DNA from: Bigelowiella natans CCMP2755
Taxonomy: Eukaryota > Cercozoa > Chlorarachniophyceae
Direction of reading: 5' to 3'
Length of the DNA: 64,000 bases
Assembly: GCA_000320545.1 (NCBI GenBank)
Contig: ADNK01000266.1
Location: 94,593-158,592, forward strand
Part shown: positions 23,350-37,375 of the stretch, piece after piece
Position numbering within the stretch: position 1 is the stretch's first letter
Layout: the number at the start of each line of letters is the position of its first letter
Notes under the pieces: model-generated
Database searches by the model: none
Told to the model about the DNA's origin: nothing
What the model saw: the letters and a program-made list of their open reading frames with translations, nothing else
Program-made: the position numbers and the translations under genes

Positions 23350-26300
23350 ATGTCCAAATCGAAGCAAAGAGGTCTTTATTCAGAGGGCTTAGGGCCGTCG
23401 AATCAGAAGGTGCGTTCCTTCGTATCCAGTGGCCCGAATCCTGCTTTTACACAGTCAAGGGCCAGGGCTCTACGCGCACGAAAGTACCGGTTGAATGTTC
23501 CTGGGGGTCGAAAATGGGAGACACAGGAAAGGAGTGTAGCTACTAAGATTGGTGTAATAGAGCCGAAGGTGATGGTACCACACATCACTCTGCCAGGAAA
23601 ACCACCAAGGAGAGTAGAAGTAGAAAGAAAAAAGAGATTATACGCTGCCCAAGATATCAACGCTTTGCTTAAAGAATCTGGAGTAGACTATTCAAAATTT
23701 GCAGTGGATATTGACCACAAAACTGGAATGAGGGCATATCTTCCTCTGCAGCTGTTTGAAAACACAAGTTATCAAGTTCGGAGCAACTCAGAGTGGATTC
23801 GACTTGGAACCAATGCTGAAGGAAAAGTATCTATTCCAGCAAAAGGTCTCTGGTTTGATCCAGGGAAAAACTATGAAGGCTCCTTTAAACCATGCATAGT
23901 AACGGGTTATGACGAATCTAAAGACAAGTTTGTTGTCCAATGGAAAGAGTCGCTCTCATCAGAAGGAAAATCAGCGGAGGCTACTGCGAAGGGAATCGCA
24001 GACGGCAGTTTGTCTTTGCTTTACCGCATACATCTTTGCTTTGATGCTGAGAACCCTTTCAATTTCGTAAAGTGCGTGGCATATGCCCATGAGGCAAGAC
24101 GGTGTTTCGAATCTCAAATTAAATACTCTCTCTATGTGGACTCGATGCCGACAGATAACATTGCTCCGCTTGAGAAGGACCAAGTGGATAGAGTCCTTGA
24201 GAACAGCTTCAACACCAAGAAGCTTAAGAAGTCTGGCCTGGACACAGAAGAACTTCTAGATGAGATCGAAATTGACTACGCCCGCACAATGAACAAAATT
24301 ATCTTTGATGGCAGCTCGCATTCTCCAGAACAGAAAATGCTCGCTGAGACATTAGGTAAGTATTTTTACTGCGGACAACAATTATGTCACCAATATTCCC
24401 TTTCTGAGAAATATTTCATTATTGTCATTACTATACTCTTGGAAACCATGGCTAACCTTGATCATTCCTCCCACCTCTTTTTAGGAGACATGCTCGACTC
24501 AAAGAAGACCACGAAGCAAGCTGCTCTTAAAAAGGGGACTGTGGATGTTCCAGTTTACTCCTTTCACCAGCGATCTAGTAATTACCAATACAGTCATATT
24601 TAAGAATCAGGAATGTATTGCTGTTATATGCTTCTGGAGCCAAACAAATCACATTTACGATTAATAAATTTGAGCCTCACGTGTCTTCTACCTTTCTTCT
24701 AGGTGACTTCAAGTTCTGCACTTTCTATACCGCTGTTGAAGCCATCACTGCAATGACTTCAGTCAACGGACAATGCGGCCAGATTCTCGAATCTTACCTT
24801 TTCAACACAAACGTGCATAAGAGTATGCATCTTGATGAATTTCTTCAGCTACAAATCTCGACGCTTCAACAGCGTTCCACAGAACTCAAGGAAAATTGGA
24901 CAGCTCGTTTGATCGATGATATCAGGCGAATTCTTAGGAAGGCAGGAAAAGGATCCCTGAACATTGGCATTGCATCGCAGGACATGTATAAGTTCTCGAA
25001 AGTTCGGCGTTTTCTCAAACTTACCAACTTTGTCATGGAGGATTCGATCCGATTCTTAGCGAAAGACTCTTTGCAAAAGTTTCATGACTTCATTTTATCG
25101 AGTTGCGACTACAAAGTAGAGGTCAAAGGTATCAGTGAGGTGAAAGTTGCAAAAGGGGAGAAAGCTAAGGAGAGAGGCAACTGCCCTCCTCTCTTTGCAA
25201 TCGATCTCCACATTAGCGATGGCAAGCTCGGGTATGCGACTGACATAGCCAAGTTTCAAGAAGAGACCCAAAATATATATGACGATGCTTGCCAGAATCT
25301 GCAACAAATTCCACAACTTGAGCCATACATTATGGATAAAGTTTTTAAGTCGACTGTTCGAGGCGTAGCGAAAGTAAAGAGTATATTCCGCAATCCAAAA
25401 CCAGATCCTCTCAACTTCGAGCACAAGGAGATGATGTGGGTGCAGGATTTATATGATAAAATTGGAAAGACCATTTCCCAGGCTTCTGAGCCGCTTACAT
25501 CTTACATCGAGCAATATAACATCTACGCTGATTTCATCAAGCTTGATGTAGAGGCTTACGTAACCGATTTCTACAAGAACCAACGTTCTAGAGGGGAGAT
25601 TGAAGCGGAAATGAAAAAGCACATCGAAGCTATAGAACAACTTCAGGATGTCTCGAAGGGGGGCATACCCGACGAAATCAACCTTGGTTTGTTCATGGTT
25701 CAATCCGTCAGTTGTCGCAATTCACTTGTGAAGAAGAGAAAGCAAGTGATGACGCTCATACAGGAAAACTTCTGCAAGCAAACCAAAGCGCAATGCGATG
25801 CGCTCACTAAAGAGTTTATGAAGCTCTCTGGAGATCTCAGAGTGGACGTTGAAAGCGTCAAGCAGATGACGGAATTGAAAAAGTACATGAACATGGTGCC
25901 GATTAAAGTATCTGCCAAGCAAGATGAATTGGACTCTTGCATGAAGGCTTTTGATCTACTCTTTGAGTACGGTTATCGCATGCCCAAAGAGCTTTTTGCA
26001 GTGAAGTGGAAGACCTACGCATGGCCCCTCAATCTGCATAGGCAAATTAAGCAGATAGAAAGGAAAATGATTGCTGACAAGGCGGCCTTCGTTAAGGAGC
26101 TTCAACAGAAACAGCAAATGTTTCAGAACGAGTACGAAACAGTGGAGAAGCAGGTAAATTCGTTTGCATCCCTGACTGATTTGGAGCAGTTCAAGTCTGT
26201 CGCTGCCAAATCAAAAGACGTATCTGAAAAGCTCAGTGAGTTCATGGAACGCACAAGAGATTTTAATTCGAAGGAACGTATGATGAAACTCAAAGTAACA

Positions 26301-29300
26301 GATTATCTTAAGGTGAAACAACTCTCAAAGCGCTTCCAGCCTTACGACGATCTATGGTCAACGACTCACTCTTGGAAAGTGTGCAAGAGCGCCTGGTACT
26401 GCGGACCATTTATGAAACTTGACCCAGATGTTGTTGCCGAAAAACATCAGAAATTCGAGAAGACGATGAAGAAGTGCACAAAGGTGAAGATCATCAAGGA
26501 GAATGATGGCCTATCAGAGATTGCAAGCACAATCCAAGCCGAAATAAAACAATTCAAACCTCTTTTGCCACTCGTAACCAATCTCCGGCACCAAGGTATG
26601 CGTGAGCGCCACTGGCAAAAGCTTTCTAAGGATCTCGACATAAAGCTCAACCCAGATGAAAACATACGCTTGACCGACCTTACTGAGACTTTCAAACTCA
26701 ATGAGCACACTGAAAGGGTTACTGAGTTAGGCGAGACTTGCATGCGTGAATATTCTATCGAAATCTCCCTCAAGCAGATGAAGGATTCCTGGGAACCTAT
26801 CAAGTTTACTCTAGGGCCTCATGAGGCATCGAAATCATATATTCTAAAAGATACAGAGGACATAACGAATCAACTCGACGAACACATTGTGCAAACGCAG
26901 GCAATGACGTTCTCGTCCTTCAAAAAAGTATTTGAGGAAGAAATTAATGCCTGGAATGATCGTCTTCGCATGGCCACGGATGTGATCGAACAGTGGCTTA
27001 TCTTGCAGAGGAATTGGATGTCCCTCCAGCCTATCTTTGCATCCCCCGACATTCGTAAGCAACTTCCCAAGGAAGACAAAAAGTTTAGATCCGTGGATAA
27101 GCTGTGGCGAGTGACAATGGGACAGGTGAAGATCAAGTCGGCTGTTCTCGAATTTTGTGATAATGCGACTCTGAGAGACAAGATGACGAACGCCAATATG
27201 GTCCTTGATCAAGTGCAGAAGGCGCTCGCACAGTATCTTAATACCAAGAGGGCTGCTTTTGCACGATTTTATTTCCTCTCTGATGACGAGCTTCTTGGCA
27301 TTTTGTCGAAGGTGGGAAGAGATCCAACACGAATACAGCCTTTCATCAGTAAGGTGTTTGAGAACATTGCCAAGCTTGACTTTGGCAAGCACTACTCCAT
27401 TACTGGGATGAAATCGGCAAAGGGGGAGTGTGTTAAATTTGTAGAGCCAGTAGATCCCCGCGACCGTGAGGTTGAGGACTGGCTCTCGGAAATCCGAGAC
27501 CAAATGCGGGAAACAATGCGCTTCAGATTTAAGACTGCTATTGCTGATTACAAAGAACGAAAAAGGAATGACTGGATTGCTCGTGTTGGTCATCCTGGGC
27601 AATGTGTGCTGCAAGGATCTCAAGTGAGGTGGACCATAGAGGTTGAAGAGGCCTTTGACAATGGAGGCTTCAAAGGCATCACAGAATACTTCAAATCTCT
27701 CGAAAAGCAGCTCATGGGCACCGTCGCTCTTGCTCGTGAAAAGCTGAAGAAACTCGTACGTAAGATCCTAGGACCACTCATTGTCCTCGACGTCCACGCC
27801 AAAGACGTTGTTGAAGGCTTGGTCGAGGAGAAGTGCGGCAGTAAGATCGATTTCCCTTGGATTAGGCAGATGCGGTACTACATACAGGATACCAATCCCA
27901 TGAATGATGACCAGGAAGAGCAGTACGGACAGATCATGGTGGAGATGACAAAGTCTCGTTTTCCGATGTGCTACGAGTACATCGGCAACTCTGGTCGCCT
28001 GGTCATCACTCCGCTTACAGATCGTTGCTACATGACTCTGATGACAGCATTGCAGCTGCATCTTGGCGGAGCACCTGCTGGACCTGCCGGTACAGGGAAG
28101 ACCGAAACAGTCAAAGATTTAGCAAAAGCTTGTGCAAAATTCTGTGTGGTCTTCAATTGTTCAGATGGTATGGACTGCAAAATGACCGGAAAGTTCTTTC
28201 GTGGTCTAGCAATGGCGGGTGCTTGGGCGTGTTTTGATGAGTTCAACCGAATTAACCTTGAGGTGCTTTCCGTCGTCGCCCAACAAGTCTCATCCATTTG
28301 GGGAGCTATTCGTGGAGGCCTAAAGACTTTCAATTTTGAGGACACGATGATCTCTCTCGACCCAACATGTTGTGCATTCATCACTATGAACCCCGGATAT
28401 GCAGGTCGTTCCGAACTCCCCGACAACTTAGCAGCCTTGTTCAGGCCAGTAGCTATGATGGTTCCCGATTACGCTATGATCGCAGAAATTATGCTGTATT
28501 CGTTTGGTTTTAATGGGGCTAAGTCCCTGGCAAAAAAGATGGTTTCAACATTTACTTTGTGTTCCGAGCAGCTCTCCTCCCAATGTCACTATGACTACGG
28601 TATGCGTGCAGTCTTCTCCGTTATTATTCGAGCTGGTTTGCTCAAAGGAATGAAGCCAAATGAAGATGAGGGAATCCTCGTACTTTCAGCTCTCATTGAT
28701 GTCAATGCTCCCAAATTCTTACCTCAAGATCTACCACTGTTTGAGGGTATTATTGGGGATCTGTTCCCTGGCCTCAAGAAACCAGCTCAGGACTACGGAG
28801 CGTTGATGGAAAAGATGATAGAAACTTCAGACGAGATGAACTTACAGCCCGTCGAAGCTTTCACCAAGAAATGCATTGAGTTATACGAAACCACCGTAGT
28901 CCGCCATGGTTTAATGCTTGTTGGTCCTACTGGAGGAGGTAAGACCAGCGTCGCGCGCGTATTATCAAAATCGATGACGAAGTTGGAAGAAATGGAGGAG
29001 TTCTCTACCGTAGATGTTAAAGTTCTCAACCCCAAGGCAATCACAATGGGACAGCTTTATGGAGAGAACGATCCCATCACTACCGAATGGACTGATGGAG
29101 TTCTTGCCAAGATCATCAGGCAATGCGTGGCTGATGTCGAGGACGAACATACGAAATGGGTCATGTTTGACGGACCTGTAGATGCAATTTGGATCGAGAA
29201 CATGAATACAGTTTTGGACGATAACAAAAAATTATGTCTCGTGTCTGGGGAAATTCTTGCGCTAACCCCGTACATGCGTATGATCTTTGAAGTAGAGGAT

Positions 29301-32300
29301 CTCGAGGTTGCCTCCCCTGCTACAGTGTCGCGTTGTGGTATGGTGTACTTAGAACCTTCTGCACTTGGAATGACACCTCTTGTTGACTCATATGTTAAAG
29401 GATTGGGGAAAAAGAACGAATTGCTTGCGGTCCTTGCGCAACCACTGAAGACTCTCTTTGATCAATTTCTCGACGAATCTGTTGATTTCATGCGACGGAA
29501 TCTTAAAGAACCAGTGCCATCCACCAACTCGGCAATGGCAAAGAGTTGTTTTGCACTAATCGATGCCCTTCTCCTTCCATATGTGCCTCTCGTGGATGGA
29601 AAGTATCTAGTGAAAGCAGACGATATGCCTCATTTAGTTGAACACATCGCTTCCTGCTTCATACAAGGCCTTGTGTGGGCAGTTGGCGGTACGACCGATC
29701 AAGCTGGTCGCGAGAAGTTCAATGAGTTTTTGAGAGGAAAGTTTGCAGAGAAGAAATGTGAAGGCGTCCCACCAGAGGATCACAGCTTGTATGACTACAA
29801 CTTCAATCTTAGGAAGGGCGAGTGGGAGACTTGGATGCAAAACGAACAAAAATTTGAGGTTAAACAAGACCTCGAGTTTTCACAGATTATCGTTCCTACC
29901 ATCGATTCAGTTCGCTACTCCCGTATTCTTGCTATGCTTGTGGACAACAACACACATGTCTTATTCACTGGAGATACTGGTACTGGAAAAACGGTCAACG
30001 TGAATCAGTACCTCGCAGGCCCTTTGAAGAGGGAAGAGTACAGTCCAGTCAATATCATTTTTTCGGCCGCAACATCTGCCAACCAGGTGGATGATTTCTT
30101 GACTGAAAAGCTAGAGAAACGTCGTTCGACTGTGTACGGTGCCCCGCTCGGAAAGCGATTCCTTGTGTTTGTTGATGACTTCAACATGCCGATGCGCGAA
30201 GAATATTTCGCCCAACCTCCAATCGAGTTCCTGAGGCAATGGATGGACCATTCTGGTTGGTATCTTCGAGCTGATCAAAGAGCCCTTCCGTTTATCAACG
30301 TACTTGATATCCAATTCATCGGTGCAATGGGTCCTCCAGGTGGTGGAAGGCAGCCAGTCACAGCTAGGATGCTAAGACATTTCACCCAAATAGCACACAC
30401 TCTGCTGGTGGACAGCAGTAAGAAAATGATATTTGGAACCATATGCCATGCAAGATTCGAAGGTTTCAATAAGGAGGTGACAAGTATGGTGGATAAGATC
30501 GTTGACTCTACCATAGAGATATACAACACCATTGCCAGGGACTTGTTGCCTACTCCTGAGAAATCCCACTATACTTTCAACCTGCGAGATCTTTCAAAGG
30601 TGTTCCAAGGTGTATTGCAGTGCCAATCTTCCAAGTTATCCAAAGCAGACCAACTTGTGCGCTTGTGGGTTCACGAGTGCCGGAGAGTGTTTGGAGATCG
30701 CCTGATTAACACCCAAGACCGAAAATGGCTGGATGATACGCTTGGTGATATTGCGAAACGACAGATGGACAAGGAGTGGGATAGCTTCATGATATATGAG
30801 CGATTGATTTGCGGTGACTTCCTTGGTGGACCTGATGGCGGGGAAAGGATTTATCACGAAGCCGAAGACCTGAAGCAAACTCGCAAAATTGTTGAAGAAT
30901 TTTTGGAGCTCTATAACGATGACAGCAAGAACCCCATGAAGCTTGTCCTTTTCCTCGATGCTATAGAGCATGTAGCACGAATCACCCGTATCATCAGACA
31001 GCCTGGTGGCAATGCTTTGCTTCTGGGTGTGGGTGGTTCGGGAAGGAGTAGTTTGACAAAGCTTGCCACTTATATGGCTGAGTATGATGTGTACCAGATT
31101 GAAATTTCTAAAGGATACGATCGTAACAAATGGCATGAAAATCTCAAGGAGATGTTTATGACGAAAGCGTTAAAAAACATCCCGACTGTATTCTTGTACT
31201 CTGACACGCAGATACTGATGGAAAGCATGCTTGAGGATGTGAATAATATTCTAAACTCCGGAGAAGTGCCAAACCTAATCGATAAGGAGGACTTTGAGGA
31301 CATATACAAGGAGTGCAAAAATGATTGCCTCGATAAGGATATTGAACCGACCCCCCTCAACGTCTACTCGCAGTTCATACTTCGCGTGAAAAAGAACATC
31401 CACGTTGTGATGTGTATGTCTCCTGGAAGCGAGGCGTTCCGAACTAGGCTTCGTATGTTCCCGTCGCTTGTCAACTGTTGCACGATCGATTGGTTTTCTG
31501 CATGGCCTGCTGAGGCATTGTCATCCGTCGGAAAGCAAAAGATGGACGAAAGTAATCTCGAGTTCAAGGAAGTCAACACAGAACAGTTGGTGAATATGTT
31601 CAAGTTTATTCACCAGTCAGTCGAGGTTAAATCTGAGGAGTACAAAGAAAAGCTTCGGCGTATGAACTACGTGACACCGACATCTTACCTCGAGTTGCTA
31701 ACCGTTTACAAGGAACTGCTTCTTATGAAGAGGTCTGATGTTGGTACAAAGCGTGATAAGCTACAAAATGGATTAGACAAGCTTGCTGACGCTGAGAAGC
31801 AGGTCGCACAGCTCGAGATAGATCTCAAAGCGAAACAACCGGTTCTTGCCAAAACCTTAGAGGAAGTTAAGCAAACGTCTATTGTCGTGAGCAAAGAAAA
31901 GGCAGCTGCAGATATTACCAAGGGCAAGGTCGAAAAGCAGGCCGCAGAGGCTAAAGTAAAAGCAGACGAATGTAAAGCAATAGAGGACAAATGTCAAAGT
32001 GAGCTAGATGCTGCGCTTCCGCTGCTTGAAGCTGCAGTGAAAATCTTGAACTCTCTAAATGATAAGGATATCACTACGCTAAAATCATACTCCACGCCAC
32101 CAAAGCCGGTCGTTCTGACGATGGAAGCTATGTGTATTATGCTTGGAAAGAAGCCAGCATATGTAAAGAATGACAAGGGTCAGAAGGTCAAGGATTATTG
32201 GAGTGTTGCAAAGAAGGAGTCTCTCAGTAATCCCAAACGCTTCATCCAAGATCTGATCTCTTACAAGAAAGATGAGATTCCTCCAAAAATCATCAAGACC

Positions 32301-35300
32301 ATAGGGCCTTTCATCGAAAACCCTGGTTTCGCTCCCGAAGTGATCAAAAACGCATCCTCTGCGTGTGAGGCCGTTTGTAAATGGGTGCATGCCATGTACA
32401 AGTATCATTTTGTCCTCAAGGAGGTTGAACCTTTGAAGCAGGCACTAGCTAAAGCTCAGGCAGAGTTTAAGGTTGTAGATGGAGCTTTGCAGAAAGCCCA
32501 AGGGGCCCTTGATGAAGTATTATCGAAACTTCAAAAACTCCAGGATAATTTGGATGGGCTGCAGGCTAAGAAGAAGGCTCTGGACGATGATGTCGAAATG
32601 TGTAAAGTGAAACTTGTTCGTGCTGATAAGCTAATAGGTGGGCTTGGTGGAGAAAAGTTACGATGGGCTGAAACCGTGAAAAAACTGAATGTTTCGTTTG
32701 GAAACCTTGCCGGTGATGTTATGATATCTGCTGGGGCAGTGTCTTACCTGGGGGCATTTATCTCGGAATATCGAAAGGATGTCATCTCAAAGTGGAGAGA
32801 GCAGCTCAAGATCAATAATGTGCCTTTCTCTGAAGATGCATCGGTAATTTCAACACTGGGAGATCCTGTTAAGATCAGATCATGGAACGTGTGTGGACTG
32901 CCTACTGATGAAGTCTCTATTGAAAACGGTATCATTATGGACAAGGCACGTCGATGGCCATTGTTGATTGACCCACAGGAACAAGCATCTACCTTCATAA
33001 AGAAACTCGGTCAAACGAAATTTGAGGACGGTATTAAGTGTGTGAAGCTCACCGACAAGAACTTCGCAAAGACAATGGAAAATTCAATTCGAATGGGCAG
33101 GTGGATACTGATTGAGAGCGTACAGGAGGCTCTGGATCCTATGCTTGACCCGATCTTAGGGAAACAAGTGTTTGTTTCTGGAGGGATTAAGTCGATTCGG
33201 CTGGGGGATAACACTATTCCGTGGATGGATTCGTTCAGGCTATATATGAGTTCAAAGCTTCCAAACCCACACTATGCTCCAGAGCTGCAGGTTAAAGTCA
33301 CGCTTCTTAACTTCACCATCACCCCCAGTGGTTTGGAAGATCAAATGTTAAACAATGTTGTGGCTAAAGAGCAACCAGAACTACAGATCAAGAAAATTAA
33401 TCTCATTAAGCAAATGGCCAAGGCTAAGAACCAATTACAGGAGATAGAAGATAAAATTCTCGATCTCCTGAAGAACTCAGAGGGAGACATCCTCGCCGAT
33501 GAGAAACTCATCATTACCCTGGATAACTCAAAGAAAACATCGAAAGAAATCAACCAGCAACTGAAGGAGGCAGAAGTTGTGAATAAAGAAATTGATGAGG
33601 GACGAGCAAAGTATGTTCCTGTCGCCGTAAGGGCATCTATTCTCTACTTCTGCATTGCAGATCTTGCTAAAATCGATCCCATGTACCAATACTCTCTCGA
33701 TTGGTTTGCACAGCTGTTTGAGCAGGGAATAGCAAATTCTCAGCCAAGTGACGATATCAAGCAGCGTCTGCAAAACCTGAATGACTTTTTCACGCTGTCT
33801 TTGTATGAAAATGTATGCCGTTCACTATTCGAGAAGCATAAGTTGCTATTCTCGTTGCTGCTCACAGTAAGGATTTTGACTGGGGCAGGAAGGGTTGATC
33901 CCACAGACTGGCGCTTCCTTGTCACGGGAGCTCCGCCTAAGAAAAAGATCGATAATCCTTGTTCGGAGTGGCTGAAACCAAACGTCTGGATGGACCTCTT
34001 GGCTCTTTCTGATTTACCGAATTTTGATGGTATAGAAAAGGCTTTCATGGATTCCAAATCAAAGGAGGTTATGAAGCGAATTGCAGAACATGATGTGCCG
34101 CACACCATCGAAATGCCAGCACCATGGGACAAGAAACTGAGCACATTCCAGAAAATGATTGTAATCAAGGTAATGCGACCAGATAAGATGACTGGGGCGA
34201 TTCAGAATTTTGTAATGGAGCAGAAAGAGACTGGTAAAAAGTTTGTGGAACCACCCCCATTCAATCTACCGAAGAGTTTTGAGGCATCGCAAGCACAGGC
34301 TCCAATGGTATTCGTCCTCTCTATTGGAGCTGACCCTGCAAAAGTGTTGTATGAGTTTGCAGAATCAAAGGGCATGAAGGAATCAATGCGCGCGGTTTCT
34401 CTTGGTCAGGGGCAAGGGCCGAAAGCAGAGAAGTTCATATCTGACGGAATTAAGAAGGGAACCTGGGTACTCCTTCAAAATTGCCATTTAGCTATTTCGT
34501 GGTTACCCACTCTCGAAAAGTTATGCGAGGATTTGAAGGAACAGGACGTCGATCCAAACTTTAGGTTGTGGTTGACATCACTGCCCAGTCCAAAATTCCC
34601 GGTTTCGATTCTGCAAAATGGTGTTAAAATGACCAACGAGCCCCCAAAAGGACTGCGAGCCAATCTCAGAGGCTCCTACCTCACATTTTCTGACGATGAG
34701 CTCAACAGATGCAAGAAACCGAAGGAATTTAAGAAGTTGCTGTATGGACTATGTTTCTTCCATGCAAACATTCTTGCTAGAAGAGAGTATGGTCCTCTTG
34801 GATGGAACATTCCCTATGCATTCACTCAGGGAGACCTTGATGTGTCAGTAGCTCAGTTGCGCGATTTCTTAGATATGTATGACGAAATTCCATACAAAGT
34901 GCTCAACTACCTCACATATGACATCAACTACGGAGGTAGGGTCACGGACGACAAAGATCGCAGGACAATAGCCTGCATTCTCGAGGACTTCATCGCTCCA
35001 AATACTCTTACCGAAGGCCATTCTTTCTCATCTTCGGGATTATACAAATCGCCGCCAGATGGAGATCTTGAGCATTATATGACAACAATCTCCGAACTTC
35101 CTCTGTTGCCAAAACCTGAGGCATTTGGAATGCATTCAAATGCTGAAATTACCTCCGCACAATCAGCTACGACAAGTCTCTTCCGAACCATTCTCGAGCT
35201 CCTTCCACGTGAAGCATCAGGTGGCGGAAAGAGCAGGGAGGACTTGATTTACGAGCAGGCTGAGTCAATCCTCAAGAAGGTTCCCCCTGCGTTTGATATT

Positions 35301-36095
35301 GAAGGGATTCGAAAGAAGTTCCCTCTTCGTTGGGACGAGAGTATGAATACTGTCCTTGCCCAGGAGGCTATTCGCTACAACAGGTTAATATCAGTGATGC
35401 GAGACTCATTAGATCAAGTGATGAAGGCGCTTAAAGGATATGTTGTTATGAGTACAGAGCTTGAGGATATGGCAAACTCTCTTTTCGATAATCTTGTTCC
35501 TGTAATGTGGGAAACCGTAGGATTCAACTCCCTCATGCCGCTGGCTTCTTGGACGATCGATCTCACTAGTCGATGCAAATTCTTTCACGATTGGATTACC
35601 AGCGGGCACACCCCTCACGTCTTTTGGATTTCGGGATTCTTCTTCCCCCAGGCTTTTCTCACAGGGGCAAAACAGAACTACGCACGTAAGTACACTAAGG
35701 CTATAGATGGCGTCTCATTTAGTTTTAAGATTCTGAAGGAATCCTACAAAGAACTGAAGAAGGGGCCTGAAGATGGGTGCTATATACGTGGGTTATTTAT
35801 GGAAGGTGCAAGATGGGATGCAGAACAAGAATCCATCGTCGATTCACGTCCGAAGGAGCTTTTCACCAAGATGGCAGCAATGTGGCTTGTGCCTGAGTAT
35901 GAAAGAAAAGATCCTGAGACTGGTATTTACCGGTGCCCTGTTTATAAAGTTCTTACCCGCGCAGGAACACTTTCCACAACAGGCCACTCGACAAACTTCG
36001 TCCTCTGGGTCGAAATACCTACCAAAGAGGAGCAGCGAAAATGGATTAAGGCGGGAGTGGCGTTATTCACAGCCCTTGAATACATCGCAGATTAA
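23350..36095 (+). CDS. axonemal dynein heavy chain, probably inner-arm single-headed type
   Basis: Motor subunit of ciliary dynein, 4163 aa from three exons: 23350-24355, 24485-24577 and 24703-36095 (TAA). Phases agree. The tail occupies roughly residues 1-1400. The AAA+ ring shows four P-loops at regular spacing: GPAGTGKTE (~1493, AAA1), GPTGGGKTS (~1774, AAA2), GDTGTGKT (~2123, AAA3) and GVGGSGRS (~2475, AAA4). Next come the coiled-coil stalk and microtubule-binding domain (~2710-3040; the core STPPKPVVLTMEAMC to WVHAMYKY spans about 2824-2942), then AAA5-6 and the C-terminal domain. Other hallmarks are CFDEFNRI and FITMNPGYAGR. The length and N- and C-terminal style fit the DNAH3/7/12-like inner-arm class; the subclass is inference. 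Unlike its neighbours it has only two introns, both near the 5' end. Confidence 0.97.
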
Positions 36096-36399
36096 AGACT
36101 GCCACAGAGACGTACAACATTACGGAACAATGCGTTCGTGTTTCCTTTACACGCGTTGGTCAACCTGGCTGGTATGTGGAAGGAGTAAGGACGTTGCATA
36201 CTGGAGATATTCCTCACACGAGTTAAAGTATTCTAGTATCGGCCAACATTGCCAATGTGAATGAAATCCGACGAAACATTAAATTTTGCGTACATGTCTA
36301 TGCTGGTTTCAATGCATGGGTTGAAAGTCTGTCATCATGAGATTTATGTATTTTTGAAATCATGATTATCTGTGGAACCTCGTAAATTCAAGAGTTTTC

Positions 36400-37235
36400 A
36401 ATTGCTGTGATAGGTAGTCGCATGCTCGCCACGTGCTAAGCTGCTATGTGGAGGTGCATGCACAGCATTATTGCTGCCGCTGACCTAGCTAGCCGCCTGC
36501 AGTTTTGCAATGGGCATGTGTAATCAGCTGTGCGTGTGCGGATGCTGTGATGGCCGCTTGTCATTGCGCATTTCGCTCATGCACACACCACAAAATTTTG
36601 ACAAGCTAGCAAAGCAGGCGTGTGTGCTAGCTAGTGTGTGTGGTTGCTGCGCTGTTGACGACAGGGATGATGATCGATGCGATGCGATGCGATGCGATGC
36701 GTGCATGTATGTGCAACATCGCAGGCACGCAGGAACATGTCTTGCCCAAACCGTGCAACATTGGGCTGTCTAGCTGTGTGCATGACGAGCGGGGCCAACA
36801 ATGCACATGCATGCAGTTGAAAATGTTTAGTTTTGTTTGCGCTACATGCATCGATCGGCTGAACGACTGTGAAATGATCTTCATGCCTACACACATATAC
36901 AAACTAGCAGCATGCAGAGCTAGAGAGTGCCGATCGTGCCTCTAATGCATCGCGATCATCAGCATCCATGGCTGCGCAGCATGCATGCATGCACGCTAGC
37001 ACGCATCTAGCTAGCTAGATATGTGCACTAGCTAGGCGCACGACACATACTAGCATGCTTACTACATGTTGGCATGCACAGTATATATTTTCTGATTTTT
37101 TGGGGTCGATCACTACTTACAATAACATGCATGCATGCATCCAGCCAGCGATATATATGCATATAATGTAGGACAGGGCGCGGCATAGCTAGTAGCTAGA
37201 TAGTACGCTATAGCATGTGAAAAAATACCGTCTTT
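36400..37235. repeat. palindrome-rich island D at a convergent gene junction
   Basis: Lies between the 3' ends of the dynein gene (36095) and the L18a gene (37376). Runs include gcatgcatgcatgcacgc (~36977-36994), ctagctagctagatatgtg (~37008-37026), a four-unit GCGAT pentanucleotide repeat (~36676-36700), and acatgcatgcatgcatcc near 37124. It contains the 14-mer ATCGATCGGCTGAA (36850-36863) also found in island B. Confidence 0.7.
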
Positions 37236-37375
37236 ACTGCCGGCCGCTTATGTTGAAAAACATGTTCAGTGCATAAAATATGATAAGTCTTAAGTTACAA
37301 CCAAGCCTCAAAAATTTAAGGCATTTCATGCAAGTAGTAAGATTGCAACTTTCCTTGATAGGACGACTGGACAAC

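Noticed and set aside
26844-27623. 259-codon minus-strand open frame within the dynein gene
   Set aside because: Antisense of conserved dynein sequence with no independent features.
35773-36264. Second open frame overlapping the dynein 3' end
   Set aside because: It is out of frame with the conserved C-terminal motor domain and composition-driven; a shadow.
36400-37235. Islands as transposons with terminal inverted repeats
   Set aside because: I looked for long terminal repeats, target duplications or a transposase frame at island ends and saw none. Short palindromes are internal and dispersed. Kept only as a possibility in the findings.
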